A stretch of DNA of 64,000 nt from Ryuthela nishihirai (GCA_038380435.1 JAWZYU010000020.1:46718307-46782306), one strand, 5' to 3'; counted from the first letter of the stretch, positions 22,677 to 33,780 are shown. Notes: generated from the letters alone by a model not told the origin. Numbers and translations: made by a program.

Positions 22677-22816
22677 CTGGAGACTACTATCTGTCACCGA
22701 ACATCTGTTCCAGTGGTTCGCTTCCCCCAACCTTCTCTTTGGGGTCCATGTGACCTGGCCATTTAGCCCATGGTGTGCAAAAAAGTGTCGTTCAGAGGTA
22801 AAACAACCCAACAACC
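22677..22816 (+). mobile_element. SINE-A 3' part, head to head with the previous copy
   Basis: Sense SINE-A from about position 250 to the 3' end, with a short deletion near CTTCTCTTTGGGG. It begins directly after the duplicated TCCTATGT of the left copy and has the opposite orientation. Confidence 0.85.
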
Positions 22817-23041
22817 AAAGCTCTTTACTCTGAATGAAATTCTCTAAAAAAAATGAAAAGTAGCTCTCCGATTACTTATGTGTGGTAGAAGCCTTAAGAA
22901 TCTTGTACACGCAAAAATTTTTTTTTATCATCTGATAAAAATGTAAATCCTTATACTCGTAGGTGGATCTTTTAATTCGTGGGCTGTAGCTGCCAACAAT
23001 TAGCAGCTTTTCGTAAGAGTTAATATATGATCTGTGGATTG

Positions 23042-23421
23042 GATTGTTTTACATCTGAGCGGCACTTTTTTGCACACCATGGGCTAAATGGCCAGGTCAC
23101 ATGGACTCCGAAGGCTCAGAGAAGGTTGGGGGAGGGGACCCACTAGAACAGCTGTTGGGAGACAGATGGTAGCCTCCCGTCAAGGCCATCCAGCGTGTTC
23201 TTTAACGTGCACAGATTATGGCTCTCCCACACACGGGGCCACGGCTGAACGTCCCATCCGACGGACGGCGGCCTTTCCAAGCCCATCGGTGTCCTCTACT
23301 GACCGTGGGCAGGGCGGGGAGTTTTGCGGAGATAGATCTCAACGCTGACCCAATTGGAACTCGAACCTGGGAACGACAGATTACGAGCCTGGCGCGCTAC
23401 CGACTGAGCCACCCCCGCCCC
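23042..23421 (-). mobile_element. SINE-A, full length
   Basis: Antisense copy from TTGTTTTACATCTGAGCGGC to the head (ACCCCCGCCCC). No clear target-site duplication. Confidence 0.9.
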
Positions 23422-23657
23422 ATTAAGGTAGGCAAATCTCAACGTAGGCACATTGTGGACTTGAACCCAAGAACATCTGATGACTCACCTAACCTATTAT
23501 CAATTGGGCGACATATTTTTTTATCATTGATAAAATGTACAACAACATCCTTGGGGAACATAATATTTTTTAAAATTGTTTATTCCACTGAATCTTAGAG
23601 ATTAGCTAAATCTATTAAGTAATTAATTATCACAGGAAAAATCCTGTAGACAAGGAC

Positions 23658-23853
23658 CACTTGAAAAAATGAGTTGAAAAAAACTGTTGTTTTGACTGAG
23701 ATTCGAACCCAAGTCTCCGAGAAGCATGCCGGACGTCGTAACCGCTAGACCTCCGAGGTTTAGCGGTTAAGACGCCCGGCATGCTTCTGGTAGATCTGGG
23801 TTCGAATCTCAGTCAGGACAACCAATTTTTTTTCAACTCATTTTTTCAAGTAG
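23658..23853. repeat. 196-bp palindrome made of two tRNA-like arms
   Basis: The left arm starts CACTTGAAAAAATGAG and the right arm ends CTCATTTTTTCAAGTAG. Each arm contains an outward-reading tRNA-like sequence with A-box-like AGCGGTTA and B-box-like GGTTCGAATCTCAGTC. The arms differ by several substitutions (for example ACGACGTCC versus AAGACGCCC), so the inverted repeat is real but not recent. It could be a head-to-head pair of tRNA-derived SINE heads or a foldback element. Confidence 0.85.
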
Positions 23854-24149
23854 CTAAGCCTAGTTTTTCTATTTTTCCCACTGACCTCGCAAACAAAAAA
23901 AAACAACCCCAAGACAAAAATAAAAAAATTCGTTCCAATTTCCAAAGCGGGAGATAACACTATTCGAGCCAACTCTTGCGAATGTGAATCATCGGAAGCG
24001 GCAGCAATAAGAAGAGGAAAAAGAAAAACTTAAAGAATGCTCTTCTTTCGCATTCGATTGCTATTATGCTTAATTTTGGCGAAGAGTTCTTTTCTTGGCT
24101 GGCGAGAGCCAAAAGCTACAATAAAGCATCCCTGGAGCTCCGAAGCAGG

Positions 24150-24515
24150 TGAAAAGGCGACGCAGGATTCTGTTGCCGACCCTCCCTCCCTCCATCTTCC
24201 CGTTGCCCGCGCAACCTCCTCTCTGATCCACAGGTGCGGCAGGCGCCGCTCAATCACGTGGTTAACGGTCCGCGAACCATCTCGCCGGTGAAGCTGATGC
24301 CGGCGCTCCAGCAGCAAAGCCGGCCCATGGGTCACGTGACCAAAGCGCCTTCTGCTTGTTTCTGACTGCGGCGCGTGCTTTTCGCTGACGTCACGTCTTC
24401 CGCTCGCCCTTTCCTTTTCGTATCATTCCCCCCCTCCGCGTGACCCACCCTCCACTTCCATCCGATTTCCGAATTGCAGTCTTCTTTTCGTGCTGCGAAC
24501 TGCAAGAGAGGTAAG
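24150..24515 (+). promoter_or_regulatory. GC-rich promoter-like island with splice donor
   Basis: CpG-rich compared with its AT-rich surroundings. It contains E-boxes (TCACGTGG at 24254-24261, GTCACGTGAC at 24331-24340), a perfect CRE TGACGTCA at 24386-24393, and a pyrimidine-rich stretch. TTGCAGTCTTC near 24475 could be an initiator. A strong donor, AAGAGAG followed by GTAAGACTCC, has its GT at 24511. This fits a promoter plus a short non-coding first exon on the plus strand. No downstream coding exon was identified. Confidence 0.4.
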
Positions 24516-24893
24516 ACTCCTTCTAACTTAGTTCCCTTCTTTCTTATTATCAGTTGAAGTTTGGATTAAGCAGTGTCTGTTGCATGATCGAGTGATCCTT
24601 TCCTGTTTGGAGGAGAGGATCTCGAAAAGTTTTACAGTTTCGTATTCCAAAGGAATGAAATAACGAGTGGCTGGAATTTTAGGAAAGAAAAGCTTTAACT
24701 AGTACTATTTACCTGGATTAAAGGATTCTGAAAAGCCATCGCGACTTTCTACCACTGCATTTAATGTCAGGGAACGTATTTAAGACTTATTTAAGGACGC
24801 CAACTTGGCGACCTTAATAAAAATAAATTCTGTTTATTTGAATTTCATATCTTAAAATTATTGAAAATGGTTTAAAAAGACCAGACGAGTTTT
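24516..24893. other. No gene recognised (possible first intron)
   Basis: AT-rich sequence after the candidate donor; no coding signature. Confidence 0.35.
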
Positions 24894-24903
24894 GCGGGAG
24901 GGG

Positions 24904-25291
24904 GTTGTTGGGTTGTTTTTACCTCTGAGCGGCACTATTTTGCACACCATGGGCTAAATGGCCAGGTCACATGGACCCCGAAGGCTCAGAGAAGGTTGGG
25001 GGAGGGGACCCACTGGAACAGCTGTTGGGAGACAGATGGTAGCCTCCCGTCAAGGCCATCCAGCGTGTTCTTTAACGTGCACAGGGTATGGCTCTCCCAC
25101 ACACGGGGCCACGGCTTAACGTATCATCCGACGGACGGTGGCCTTTCCAAGCCCATCGGTGTCCCCTACTGACCGTGGGCAAGGTGGGGAATTTTGAGGA
25201 GATAAATCTCAACGCTGACCCAGCTGAGACTCGAACCTGGGAACTACAGATTACGAGCCTGGCGCGCTACCGACTGAGCCACCCCCGCCCC
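24904..25291 (-). mobile_element. SINE-A, full length
   Basis: Antisense copy from TTGTTGGGTTGTTTTTACC to the head. GCGGGAGGGG on the left and GCGGAAGGGG on the right (one mismatch) may be its target-site duplication. Confidence 0.9.
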
Positions 25292-25349
25292 GCGGAAGGG
25301 GGATAGAAATTATATTTTTGCATATTTCTAAGCAGTGTTATAATATTTA

Positions 25350-25690
25350 ATTGTTTTTCCTTTGAGCGGCACTTTTTTGCACACAATGGAATAAATGGCC
25401 AGGTCACAAGGACCCCAAGGTGTCAGAGAAGGTTGAGGAAAGGGGAGGGACCCACTGGACAACTGTTGGGAGACAGATGGTAGCTCCCATCAAGGCCATC
25501 CAGCGTGTTCTTTAACGTGCACAGGGTGTGACTCACCACACACGGAGCCACGGCTTAATGTCTCATCCGACGGACGGCGGCCTTTCCAAGCCCATCGGTG
25601 TCCCCTGCTGACCGAGGGCAGGGCTGGAAGTTTTCCGGAGATAAATCTCAACCATGGCACTCGAACTTCAGAACTACAAATCACGACCTG
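25350..25690 (-). mobile_element. SINE-A, diverged
   Basis: Antisense, most of the body present (GAGCGGCACTTTTTTGCACA, GGACGGCGGCCTTTCCAAGC), with the head decayed after AACCATGGCACTCGAAC. Confidence 0.82.
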
Positions 25691-25986
25691 GGGTCAACTA
25701 TAGCCAAGGTCAGATTAAGGTCTTTATAGTCCCTAGGTACTCTCATAATCATAGCCCCCACGCCTTCTCCCCGAGATAGATCTACTCGAATATATATAAA
25801 TATTGTTTTTAAGTAACTGCTGCTAGTGAGGCTACTGTTTGGCCTCAGGGGTCAAATGGCCCAAATGAAACGGGGAAACGAATTCAGCCGGAATGAACCA
25901 GAACGCCTTTCGGGTCTCAACCTTTTTCCCTCTGTTTTTTTTTTTGGCCCTTACCAAATTTCTTGAAGAAATAAGGGTAATATGTG

Positions 25987-27152
25987 TACGGTCGCTCAAA
26001 AAAGTATCCGAACACTATGGTTGATTATAGAATTCATAAAAAATATCTGGCAACGATATTTTTAGAAATTAGTGATCTGGCAACCTTTGTGTCACGTGTC
26101 ACGAAGGTTGCCAGATCACTAATTTCTAAAAAAAACGTTGCTAGATATTTTCTCGGAATTCTGTAATCAACCATAGTGTTCGGATATTTTTTTAATATAT
26201 ATAATGTGTATGAATATATAATGCAATGAATATGGATCGTGTGCAGTTACCGTTCACAGCAAACTGGAGCGGTTGCGGTTAATGTTCACAGCACATTGGA
26301 TCGTGTGAGCTCACAAAGACCTAGATCGTGTGGGCTCACTCACGGAAATATTGAGCGTGTGCAGTTACCGTTCACAGCAAACTGGAGTGTGTGCAGTAAC
26401 TGCACAGGGCTTGAGGGGGTATTTATTTTATTATGGTTGATTAGAGAATTCAGAAAAAATATCTGGCAACGATTTTTTTAGAAATTAGTGATCTGGCAAC
26501 CTTCGTGTCACGTGATTACAGAATTTAGGAAAAATATCTGGAGCGTGTACAGCAAGCGTGTACACGCTCCAGTTACCGTTCATAGCAAACTGGAGCGTGT
26601 GCAGTGTGCAGCAGTGTTCTGGAGCGTGTGCAGTTACAGAGCAAAAAAGTATCCGAACACTACGGTTGATTACAAAATTCAGAAAAAATATCTGGCAACG
26701 ATTTTTTTAGAAATTAGTGAGCTGGCAAGCTTCGTGTCACGTGACAGGAAGGTTGCCAGATCACTAATTTCTAAAAAAAATCGTTGCCAGATATTTTTTC
26801 TGAATTCTGTAATCAACCATAGTGTTCGGATACTTTTTTGAGCGACTGTAGGTGGTCATATTATTTTGATACTAGATCGTGTGGGCTCACTCACGGAAAT
26901 ATTGAGCGTGTGCAGTTACCGTTCACAGCAAATTGGAGCGTGTGCAGTAACTGCACACACTCCAGTTCGCTGTGAACGGTAACTGGAGCGTGTACAGTTG
27001 CTGTACACGCTCCAGATATATTTCCTGAATTCTGTAATCACGTGACACGAAGGTTGCCAGATCACTAATTTCTAAAAAAAAATCGTTGCCAGATATTTTT
27101 TCTGAATTTTGTAATCAACCGTAGTGTTCGGATACTTTTTTGAGCGACTGTA
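25987..27152. mobile_element. Tc1/mariner-like MITE, long composite copy
   Basis: Starts TACGGTCGCTCAAAAAAGTA and ends TTTTTTGAGCGACTGTA, with TA at both outer ends. Several complete and partial terminal motifs lie inside (about 26170, 26643, 26840), each facing another across a TCACGTGA-type centre, so at least three copies are nested or fused. The internal GAGCGTGTGCAG modules recur. A SINE-B tail fragment (GCTTGAGGGGGTATTTATTT) is embedded near 26408. Confidence 0.8.
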
Positions 27153-27780
27153 CAAGAAATATTTTGGTATTCGGGAAGAAAAATTTCGGAAAAAAAAACA
27201 AATGAAACAAAATATATATGATAAGTAGCATTCTAGTTCGTTCGAGTTAAGTCTTAATTAGTACATTTAATTCAGAATATTTAAACTAGATTTCATTCCA
27301 CGGTAATTAAATAAGATAGAAAACAACAAACTAAAAGCGACAAAAAACTTCAAAAAAGGAAACGCTGCCAAAAGAAAAATGACCGGAAGTAAGAAAAGGA
27401 AACTTCGTTTTCTTGTTTTTCAATCAACGTCCAACATCTTATCGGAGAAGAGAAGCGTAGGAGGGCCATGTTGTCAGCCTCCAAGTGGATGGATGGCCGC
27501 CTGACCCTCATCTGTCCCCATCACGTCCCGAAGATTACTTGCATCGCCGGGCTAGATAGAAGCAGCATCCTCAACGGCTTCCATCTCTTCCCGCCACATC
27601 AGCACGTGAGCGCATCAAATATTTAGCGTAATTGACCCTCTGGGGTTGGTCGGGTTAAAGCGTCTTCTTGTGTTGGATTTCAGCAAGCGAGCCAAAGATT
27701 CTCCAATGGATGCGGAGATGTAGAGACTGACGCCGCCGCCGCCACGTGTCCGGGGAGACAGAAGCGGCAGAGCAACAAGA
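27153..27780. other. Unique sequence with moderate GC, no gene recognised
   Basis: From about 27420 the GC content rises and CpG and CACGTG motifs occur. A 52-codon open frame near 27468 (MLSASKWMDGRLTLIC...) matches nothing I know. It could be regulatory. Confidence 0.3.
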
Positions 27781-28069
27781 TGATGCATCAGATGGAAGAT
27801 GCTGCTGGGAGGAATGAAAGGGTTGCTGCTCTGGAAAAAGGAGAGCAGGAGTTCAAGCAAAGGAGAGAGACTTTCGCTTGAGAGGATGTTGAGCAGCGGA
27901 AGGATCGTCTCCTCAGAGGGAGACGAAACAGATTACGAGCTGCTTGTGAAGAGGGGAAGCTGACTGCACTGGAAGAGGAGGAGGAGAAGAGATTGTGTGC
28001 ATTGTTCTTCATTCGGTTCACAGAAGAAGGAAGAGGACTTTTAGGTGTGATAGACGAATCAATTTGAAT
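27781..28069 (+). pseudogene. Coiled-coil-like reading frame with one stop
   Basis: On the plus strand, ATG at 27781 opens a frame rich in Glu, Arg, Lys and Leu (MMHQMEDAAGRNERVAALEK ... EQEFKQRRETFA, stop, EDVEQRKDRLLRGRRNRL ... LTALEEEEEKRL). The heptad-like composition suggests a coiled coil, loosely like the long helical segments of CCDC42/CFAP73 proteins, but I cannot make a family assignment. One stop after ETFA interrupts it and no splice sites explain it. It may be an exon relic or chance purine-rich sequence. Confidence 0.25.
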
Positions 28070-28177
28070 GAATGATGGAAATCTAACTTCTTTTTCATTT
28101 ACGCATATTCAATTAGAAGGAGAATTATTTATCTTTTGAATAAACCTACTCTCTTGCTGTGGGCCTGCTATTGAAGA

Positions 28178-28615
28178 GATTCTTTGGGTTTGGAAAGGCC
28201 GCCGTCCATCGGATGGGACGTTGAGCCGTGGACCTCATCTGCCTCCTAAAAGGGCGGGGGTGGCTCAGTCCGTAGCGCGCCAGGCTCGTAATCTGTAGTT
28301 CCCAGGTTCGAGTCCCAGCTGGGTCAGCGTTGAGATTTATCGCCGCAAAATTCCCATCCCTGCCCACGGTCAGTAGGGGACACCGATGGGCTTGGAAAGG
28401 CCGCCGTCCGTCGGATGGGACGTTAAGCCGTGGCCCCGTGTTCGGGAGAGCCATACCCTGTGCCCGTTAAAGAACACGCTGGATCCTTGACGGGAGGCTA
28501 CCACCAGAGGTAAAACAACCCAACCCTCCTAAAAGCTTTCCAATGGGTACTCTTCCTCCAACTCTCTCTAGGCCATTCTGTTTAAAAATATTCCATTCAG
28601 AGGTGAAACAACCAA
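28178..28615 (+). mobile_element. Old SINE-A split by a younger SINE-A insertion
   Basis: The outer relic shows at 28186-28241 (GGTTTGGAAAGGCCGCCGTC) and again at 28535-28615 (TTCCAATGGG ... TCAGAGGTGAAACAACC). Between them is the copy at 28252-28524. This is a SINE-in-SINE insertion. Confidence 0.8.
28252..28524 (+). mobile_element. SINE-A with internal deletion, 10-bp target-site duplication
   Basis: CCTCCTAAAA flanks it at 28242-28251 and 28525-28534. The head and body are present to GGGAGGCTACCA, then it jumps to AGAGGTAAAACAACC, losing about 110 bp of the 3' half. Confidence 0.9.
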
Positions 28616-28902
28616 ACACAAAACTCATCTTATTGTGGGTTGTGCTGCTTTAGGAAACGTATTCCCCCCCCCCCCCCACGCACATACTTCTCACCCCTAC
28701 ACTTGCTACCTTTTCAGATCGTGAAAAGGGACATAAAATTCTGTCAATGGGGAACGGTAGAACACTTTCCAAAGGATCTTTGTATTTTCAGTGTTATCCC
28801 AAAAGAAAAAGTTAAATTCAAAATTTGTCGTAATTTTAGGCAATTTAAGGCAAAACTGGCAAGGCAATGAAAGACTTTACAGTCGACGCTTCTGCAATTC
28901 TC

Positions 28903-29293
28903 GGGGCGGGGGTGGCTTAGTCGGTAGCTCGCCAGGCTCGTAATCTGTAGTTCCCAGGTTCGAGTCCCAGCTGGGTCAGCGTTGAGATATATCTCCGCAA
29001 AAATTCCCCGCCCTGTCCACGGTCAGCAGGGGACACCGATGGGCTTGGAAAGGCCGCCGTCCGTTGGATGGGACGTTAAGCCGTGGTCCCGTGTGCGGGA
29101 GAGCCGTACCCTATGCACGATAAAGAACACGCTGGATGGCCTTGACGGGAGACTACTATTATGTATCCCAACAGCTGTTCCAGTGGGTCCCCTCCCCCAA
29201 CCTTCTCTGAGCCTTCGGGGTCCATGTGACCTGGCCATTTAGCCCATGGTGTGCAAAAAAGTGCCGCTCAGAGGTAAAACAACCCAATCCAAC
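28903..29293 (+). mobile_element. SINE-A, full length, 12-bp target-site duplication
   Basis: TCTGCAATTCTC at 28891-28902 and 29294-29305 brackets a complete sense copy. Confidence 0.93.
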
Positions 29294-29305
29294 TCTGCAA
29301 TTCTC

Positions 29306-29914
29306 ATAGGCCAATGACCTATCGATCATTTTCTCAATCAACCAATGATCGACGAGAACTGTTGAGGCATCAGCTGCGGAGTCTCATTCTCTCCAGTTGT
29401 ATTGCTGGAAAGGGCAGATCTTAGCTCAGAAGACTTTGAGCATCACATGATCAAAATACGACTTGAACGTCGCTATTCTTTTTTTTAAACCAACAATTTG
29501 ATAGTCTTTCTTTCGGATTTTTGACTTTCAGCGACTGACATAGTTCCACCATTAATTTATTGTTCGAAATGACTGAACTCCGTCTTCCGCCGACACAAAA
29601 GTGGTGGGATTTTTTTCTTTTTGCTGTGAGAGTTTTGCAACGGGAAAGACGGAGGAGAGTCGTGCAGAGGAAGTTCATCATTATCGTTACTCACTGGTAG
29701 ACGAGAGTCTTTCGCATTTCATCTCACTCAAGAGATTCTTTCTCTTCTTGATTTTGATCAGCATTTTTCCCATGATGCATTCGCTTTGTTAACTTTCCTC
29801 CAGAGTGAGTTTTGGCCAAGCGGTCTCTCGAAATTTTATGTCACGTTCTTTCTCTCTTCATTTTCCGAAAATTTCGCTTTGTCGTTAGTTCATGTTTTTG
29901 CATTTTCCTAAAGT
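29306..29914. other. No gene recognised
   Basis: Unique-looking sequence without convincing coding potential on either strand; small open frames have no recognisable content. Confidence 0.4.
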
Positions 29915-29930
29915 CCTTTTGATCAGGGTT

Positions 29931-30290
29931 GGTGGGTTGTTTTACCTCTGAGCGGCACTTTTTTGTACACCATGGGCTAAATGGCCAGGTCACATGGACC
30001 CCGAAGGCTCAGAGAAGGTTGGGGGAGGGGACCCACTGGAACAGCTGTTGGGAGACAGATGGTAGCCTCCCGTCAAGGCCATCCGGCGTGTTATTTAATG
30101 TGCACAGGGTATGGCTCTCCCGCACACGGGACCACGGCTTAACGTCCTATCCGACGGACGGCGGCCTTTCCAAGCCCATCGGTGTCCCCAACTGACCGTA
30201 GGCAAGGCGGGAAATTTTGCGGAGATAAATCTCAACGCTGACCCAGCTGGGACGAGCCTGGCGCGCTACCGACTGAGCCACCCCCGCCCC
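29931..30290 (-). mobile_element. SINE-A, short deletion in the head, 16-bp target-site duplication
   Basis: CCTTTTGATCAGGGTT (29915-29930) and CCTTTTGATTAGAGTT (30291-30306) flank it with two differences. About 28 bp around the B box is missing (CCAGCTGGGACGAGCCTGGC). Confidence 0.9.
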
Positions 30291-30385
30291 CCTTTTGATT
30301 AGAGTTAAAAATTTCCTTTACCTTCGCGCTAACTTTTGTTGCCCTACTAGGGTGCGCTTTAAATGATATAATTTTTTTACGAGTT

Positions 30386-30590
30386 GTGTTGGATTACCTC
30401 TGAGCGGCACTTTTTTTGCATTCAATTGAATCAATCTGAAGGATCCACTGGGCAGTTGTCAGGAGACAGATCGACACCGGTAAAAAACATACAGCATGTT
30501 CTTTAAGACGAACATGCTTTCTTCTGCACACAGGGTCACGACTTAACGTTCCACCTTTCCAAGTCAATCGGTGTATCCTTTCTTACCGAG
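30386..30590 (-). mobile_element. SINE-A, old and diverged
   Basis: Antisense pieces in order: ACCTCTGAGCGGCACTTTTT, GATCCACTGGGCAG, CGTTCCACCTTTCCAAG. It adjoins a younger sense copy at its head end. Confidence 0.65.
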
Positions 30591-30596
30591 AAGAAG

Positions 30597-30984
30597 GGGG
30601 CGGGGGTGGCTTAGTCGGTAGCTCGCCAGGCTCGTAATCTGTAGTTCCCAGGTTCGAGTTCCAGCTGGGTCAGCGTTGAGATTTATCTCCGTATAACTCC
30701 CCGCCTGCCCACGGTCAATAGGGGACACCGATGGGCTTGGAAAGGCCGCCGTCCGTCGGATGGCACGTTAAGCCGTGGTCCATGTGTGGGAGAACCATAC
30801 CCTGCGCACGTTAAAGAATGCGCTGGATGGCCTTGACGGGAGGCTACCATCTGTCTCCCAACAGATGTTCCAGTGGGTCCCCTCCCCAAACCTTCTCTGA
30901 GCCTTCGGGGTCATTGTGACCTGGCCATTTAGCCCATGGTGTGCAAAAAAGTGTCGCTCAGAGGTAAAAAAACAACAACCCAAC
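30597..30984 (+). mobile_element. SINE-A, full length
   Basis: Sense copy with head GGGGGCGGGGGTGGCTTAG and 3' end AACAACAACCCAAC. Head to head with the older relic on its left. Confidence 0.9.
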
Positions 30985-30985
30985 A

Positions 30986-31481
30986 CTTCTCCATACTAAT
31001 AACATCGGTTTTGTTAGACAAAGAAAAAGAAATTCAAATGTGGAAAAGTGCAAGCAGCTACTTCTCGTGACATTTGATTTTTCCAGACGTTGGAACGTGT
31101 GGCCGTGACCTCGACGGTAGGCCGAGTGTGTCCGACTTTCCTCGAAAGAGTTAACCGTTGGTGAGTTCTTCGCCTGTGAAATTGCTCAGCAAGGCCACTG
31201 AGTGTCTCGGTGATGTCAGCTATGAATGGGGACGGTTGACGAGAGTTTTCGAGCGCAGTTAAGCATGGGAATCCAGACTGCTGATGATTTTCATTCTGTT
31301 CACTGTTGGTTATTTAGATCAGACATTCGGATCGAATCAGTGCAATCACTTAAACGGTAAAGGAACAACTTTCGAAGTCGTTCGATACTAGAAACGATAT
31401 AGAGATATTGAAATTACTTTCAGAGGTATTATTACCAGAAACTTCTGCGTACTGCATTCATTAGCATTATTACTGTGCATA
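30986..31481. other. Unique sequence, moderately GC-rich, no gene recognised
   Basis: Between 31080 and 31280 the sequence is richer in GC and CpG, with no open frame I recognise. Confidence 0.35.
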
Positions 31482-31869
31482 GGGGGAGGGGGGGAGCTTA
31501 GCCGGTAGCGCGCCACGCTCGTAATCTGTAGTTCCCAGGTTCGAGTCCCAGCTGGATCAGCGTTGAGATTTATCTCCGCAAAATTCCCCGCCCTGCCCAC
31601 GGTCAGTAGGTGACACCGATGGGCTTGGAAAGGCCGTCGTCCGTCGGATGGGACGTTAAGCCGTGGCCCCGTGTATGGGAGAGCCATACCGTCTGCATGT
31701 TAAAGAACACGCTGGATGGCCTTGACGGGAGGCTACCATCTGTCTCCCAACAGCTGTTCCAGCGGATCCCCTCCCTCAACCTTCTCTGAGCATTCGAGGT
31801 CCTTGTGACCTGGTCATTTAGCCCATGGTGTGCAAAAAAATGCCGCTCAGAGGTAAAACGACCCAACCC
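31482..31869 (+). mobile_element. SINE-A, near full length
   Basis: Sense copy with a G-run-modified head (GGGGGAGGGGGGGAGC) and the 3' end GGTAAAACGACCCAACCC. Confidence 0.88.
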
Positions 31870-31921
31870 AATAGGCTCCATAGGCGAATTCAACAGAAGT
31901 TATGATTTTGTTTGAATTGGA

Positions 31922-32156
31922 AAGGTCACAAAAATCCCAAAGGTTGAGGTGGTAGGGGATTGCCTTGATGGGAGGCTTCCAGTAGGTTCTTTGTCAGTAG
32001 GTTCCATACCCCAAAACAGCTGTCCGGTAGGCTTCTTCAGCTGTCCATTAGGTTCCATACCCCAAAACCCCTCTGAACTTTTGGGGGTCCTTATAACATG
32101 ACCATTTAACCCACTGTGTGCAGAAAGGTGCCGCTCGGGGGTAAAACAACCCAAAC
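31922..32156 (+). mobile_element. SINE-A 3' part with internal short duplications
   Basis: Matches the last third of SINE-A (GACCATTTAACCCACTGTGT, GTGCCGCTCGGGGGTAAAAC). TTAGGTTCCATACCCCAAAA and a similar block occur twice about 60 bp apart, another small internal expansion. Confidence 0.7.
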
Positions 32157-32386
32157 TGATATGATACTTACTCGGCACTGACATTACATGAGTCATTTGT
32201 GTGCTTTCTTGAAATCGTTAAAGTGAGAAAAATTTTAATCTATTCGAAACGGGTTTGTTAACTCTTCAGTATTAATACTATTATTAAAACAGTTCCAGAT
32301 CAGAAAAAAAATCTAGGGAGAGGGAGGGTAGTGAGGGCTAGAAGCACAATCGATCTGGAAAAATGTAAAGGGGGTTAAATGACATT

Positions 32387-33022
32387 TAAAAAATAAATAT
32401 TGAGAAAACTTATGTAATGCCTTTTGTAAGGCGCAGATCTGCTATTCCTAAATTAGATATTAAAATAAGTAATAATATACTGCCAAATACTGATATTTAT
32501 AAATTTCTAGGTGTTTATATAGACTCGAAATTAAATTGGAACAAACTAATAGATCATACCTGCATCACTGGTAATAAGTTATTCAACTTTGTCAAATGTC
32601 TTGCCTCCACAAATTGGGGATCCTCCCCTACTTATCTTATTCAACTTTGCTGCAATTTAATTAGACCAAAAAAAATGGAATTGGGGACTGAACTTATTGC
32701 CGGCGATGTTGAAAATAAATTCAAAAAGCTCAATATAATTAAAAATAAATTCATCAGATTCGCTTTGGGCCTGATGAAAAGCTCTCCTAATCTAGCTTTA
32801 ATTGCTGAAACCTCTATTTCACCTTTCCAGATCAGGACACCACATTTACTACTTAATATCATTTCAAGACTTCATCTCAAGCATGAGCATTTTCTAATCA
32901 ATCTATTGAAAACTGAAAAAAAATTTTGCCAATCCAATCCAAAATCACATCTTCAAATGAATATTCCTGTAAGGAATGTAAGGGAACCCTTGCAGACTCA
33001 TTCAGTCACTATTTTTGGTTGA
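32387..33022 (+). pseudogene. I/R1-like LINE fragment: C-terminal reverse transcriptase region
   Basis: The frame reads INIEKTYVMPFVRRRSAIPK and then YKFLGVYIDSKLNWNKLI, the usual palm-to-thumb passage of I, R1 and Jockey group reverse transcriptases. The YADD region is absent, so the element is 5' truncated. The open part from ATG at 32417 ends at 33022. The sequence continues after an antisense LINE fragment with the linker and RNase H parts at 33328-33780. Confidence 0.75.
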
Positions 33023-33048
33023 AAATAACTGCTTAGGTGATTAACTAT

Positions 33049-33327
33049 TTAAAGGCTATTTAGTACATTTATCTTCTTTAGGAAAGAGACAAGAAGAGAA
33101 TAAAAAATGGGCTTCATGGCTTTCTTTGGTGGTTTCAAAATATTCCTTAAATTAAAAGCTGATATATTATACCTTCTTAGTTTGCCAAAATATTCTCCCC
33201 TTTCGGTTTTAAATTGATTGCATTCAAAAATAATATGTTCAATCGTATGAAGAGAATTGCAGAAATTGCAGTAAGGTGAATCACATTTTTTAAATTTAAA
33301 TAAAAATGAATTTGTGAGAGCTCTATT
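33049..33327 (-). pseudogene. Antisense I/R1-like LINE C-terminus (cysteine motif)
   Basis: On the minus strand the frame reads INRALTNSFLFKFKKCDSPY then CNFCNSLHTIEHIIFECNQF, continues TERGEYFGKLRRYNIS and ends with a stop at 33051-33049. The CxxC...H...C pattern is the C-terminal zinc-knuckle-like motif of RNase H-bearing LINEs. It differs from the plus-strand copy (CIYCNCEETISHILLNC), so it comes from another lineage and interrupts the plus-strand element. Confidence 0.7.
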
Positions 33328-33780
33328 TATTTTGATTCACCCTGCAATTAATTTTGGGAAGGAAAAGGCTGCTTTTAATTTTATTCTTGATAAATATCAT
33401 AAAGGAGACATCATTAGTAATGAACCCACTTGGATGTATCATTGGCCAACCATCTTCAAGGACATTCCTCACATATCCACAAAAAAAAAATACTGATATT
33501 TCTATTTTGAAAACTTTAAGTGATTCATATATTCACAATTCCTATCAAGATTTTATTGCTATTTATACCGATGGAGCGTTTTTTTCCTGACTCAAATACT
33601 GCCACAGCAGCTTTCTGCATACCTAAATTAAACATTTATAAAGCATTTAAATTTATAAAAGGTTGTACTATTATACAAGCAGAACTCTTTGCAATTAATT
33701 CTTCTTTACTTTGTATACAAGAACAGTGTATTTTAAATAAATTTGTTATTTTGACTGATTGCAGATTTGCTTTATATTAG
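33328..33780 (+). pseudogene. I/R1-like LINE fragment: linker and first half of RNase H
   Basis: Pieces in two frames give AINFGKEKAAFNFILDKYHK, WPTIFKDIPHI, then the RNase H residues IYTDGA (first Asp), IIQAELFAINSS (Glu) and ILTDCRFALY (second Asp). Frameshifts lie in the A-run at 33481 and the T-run at 33580. The domain is cut at 33780 by the RTE insertion and resumes at 37430. Confidence 0.78.
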
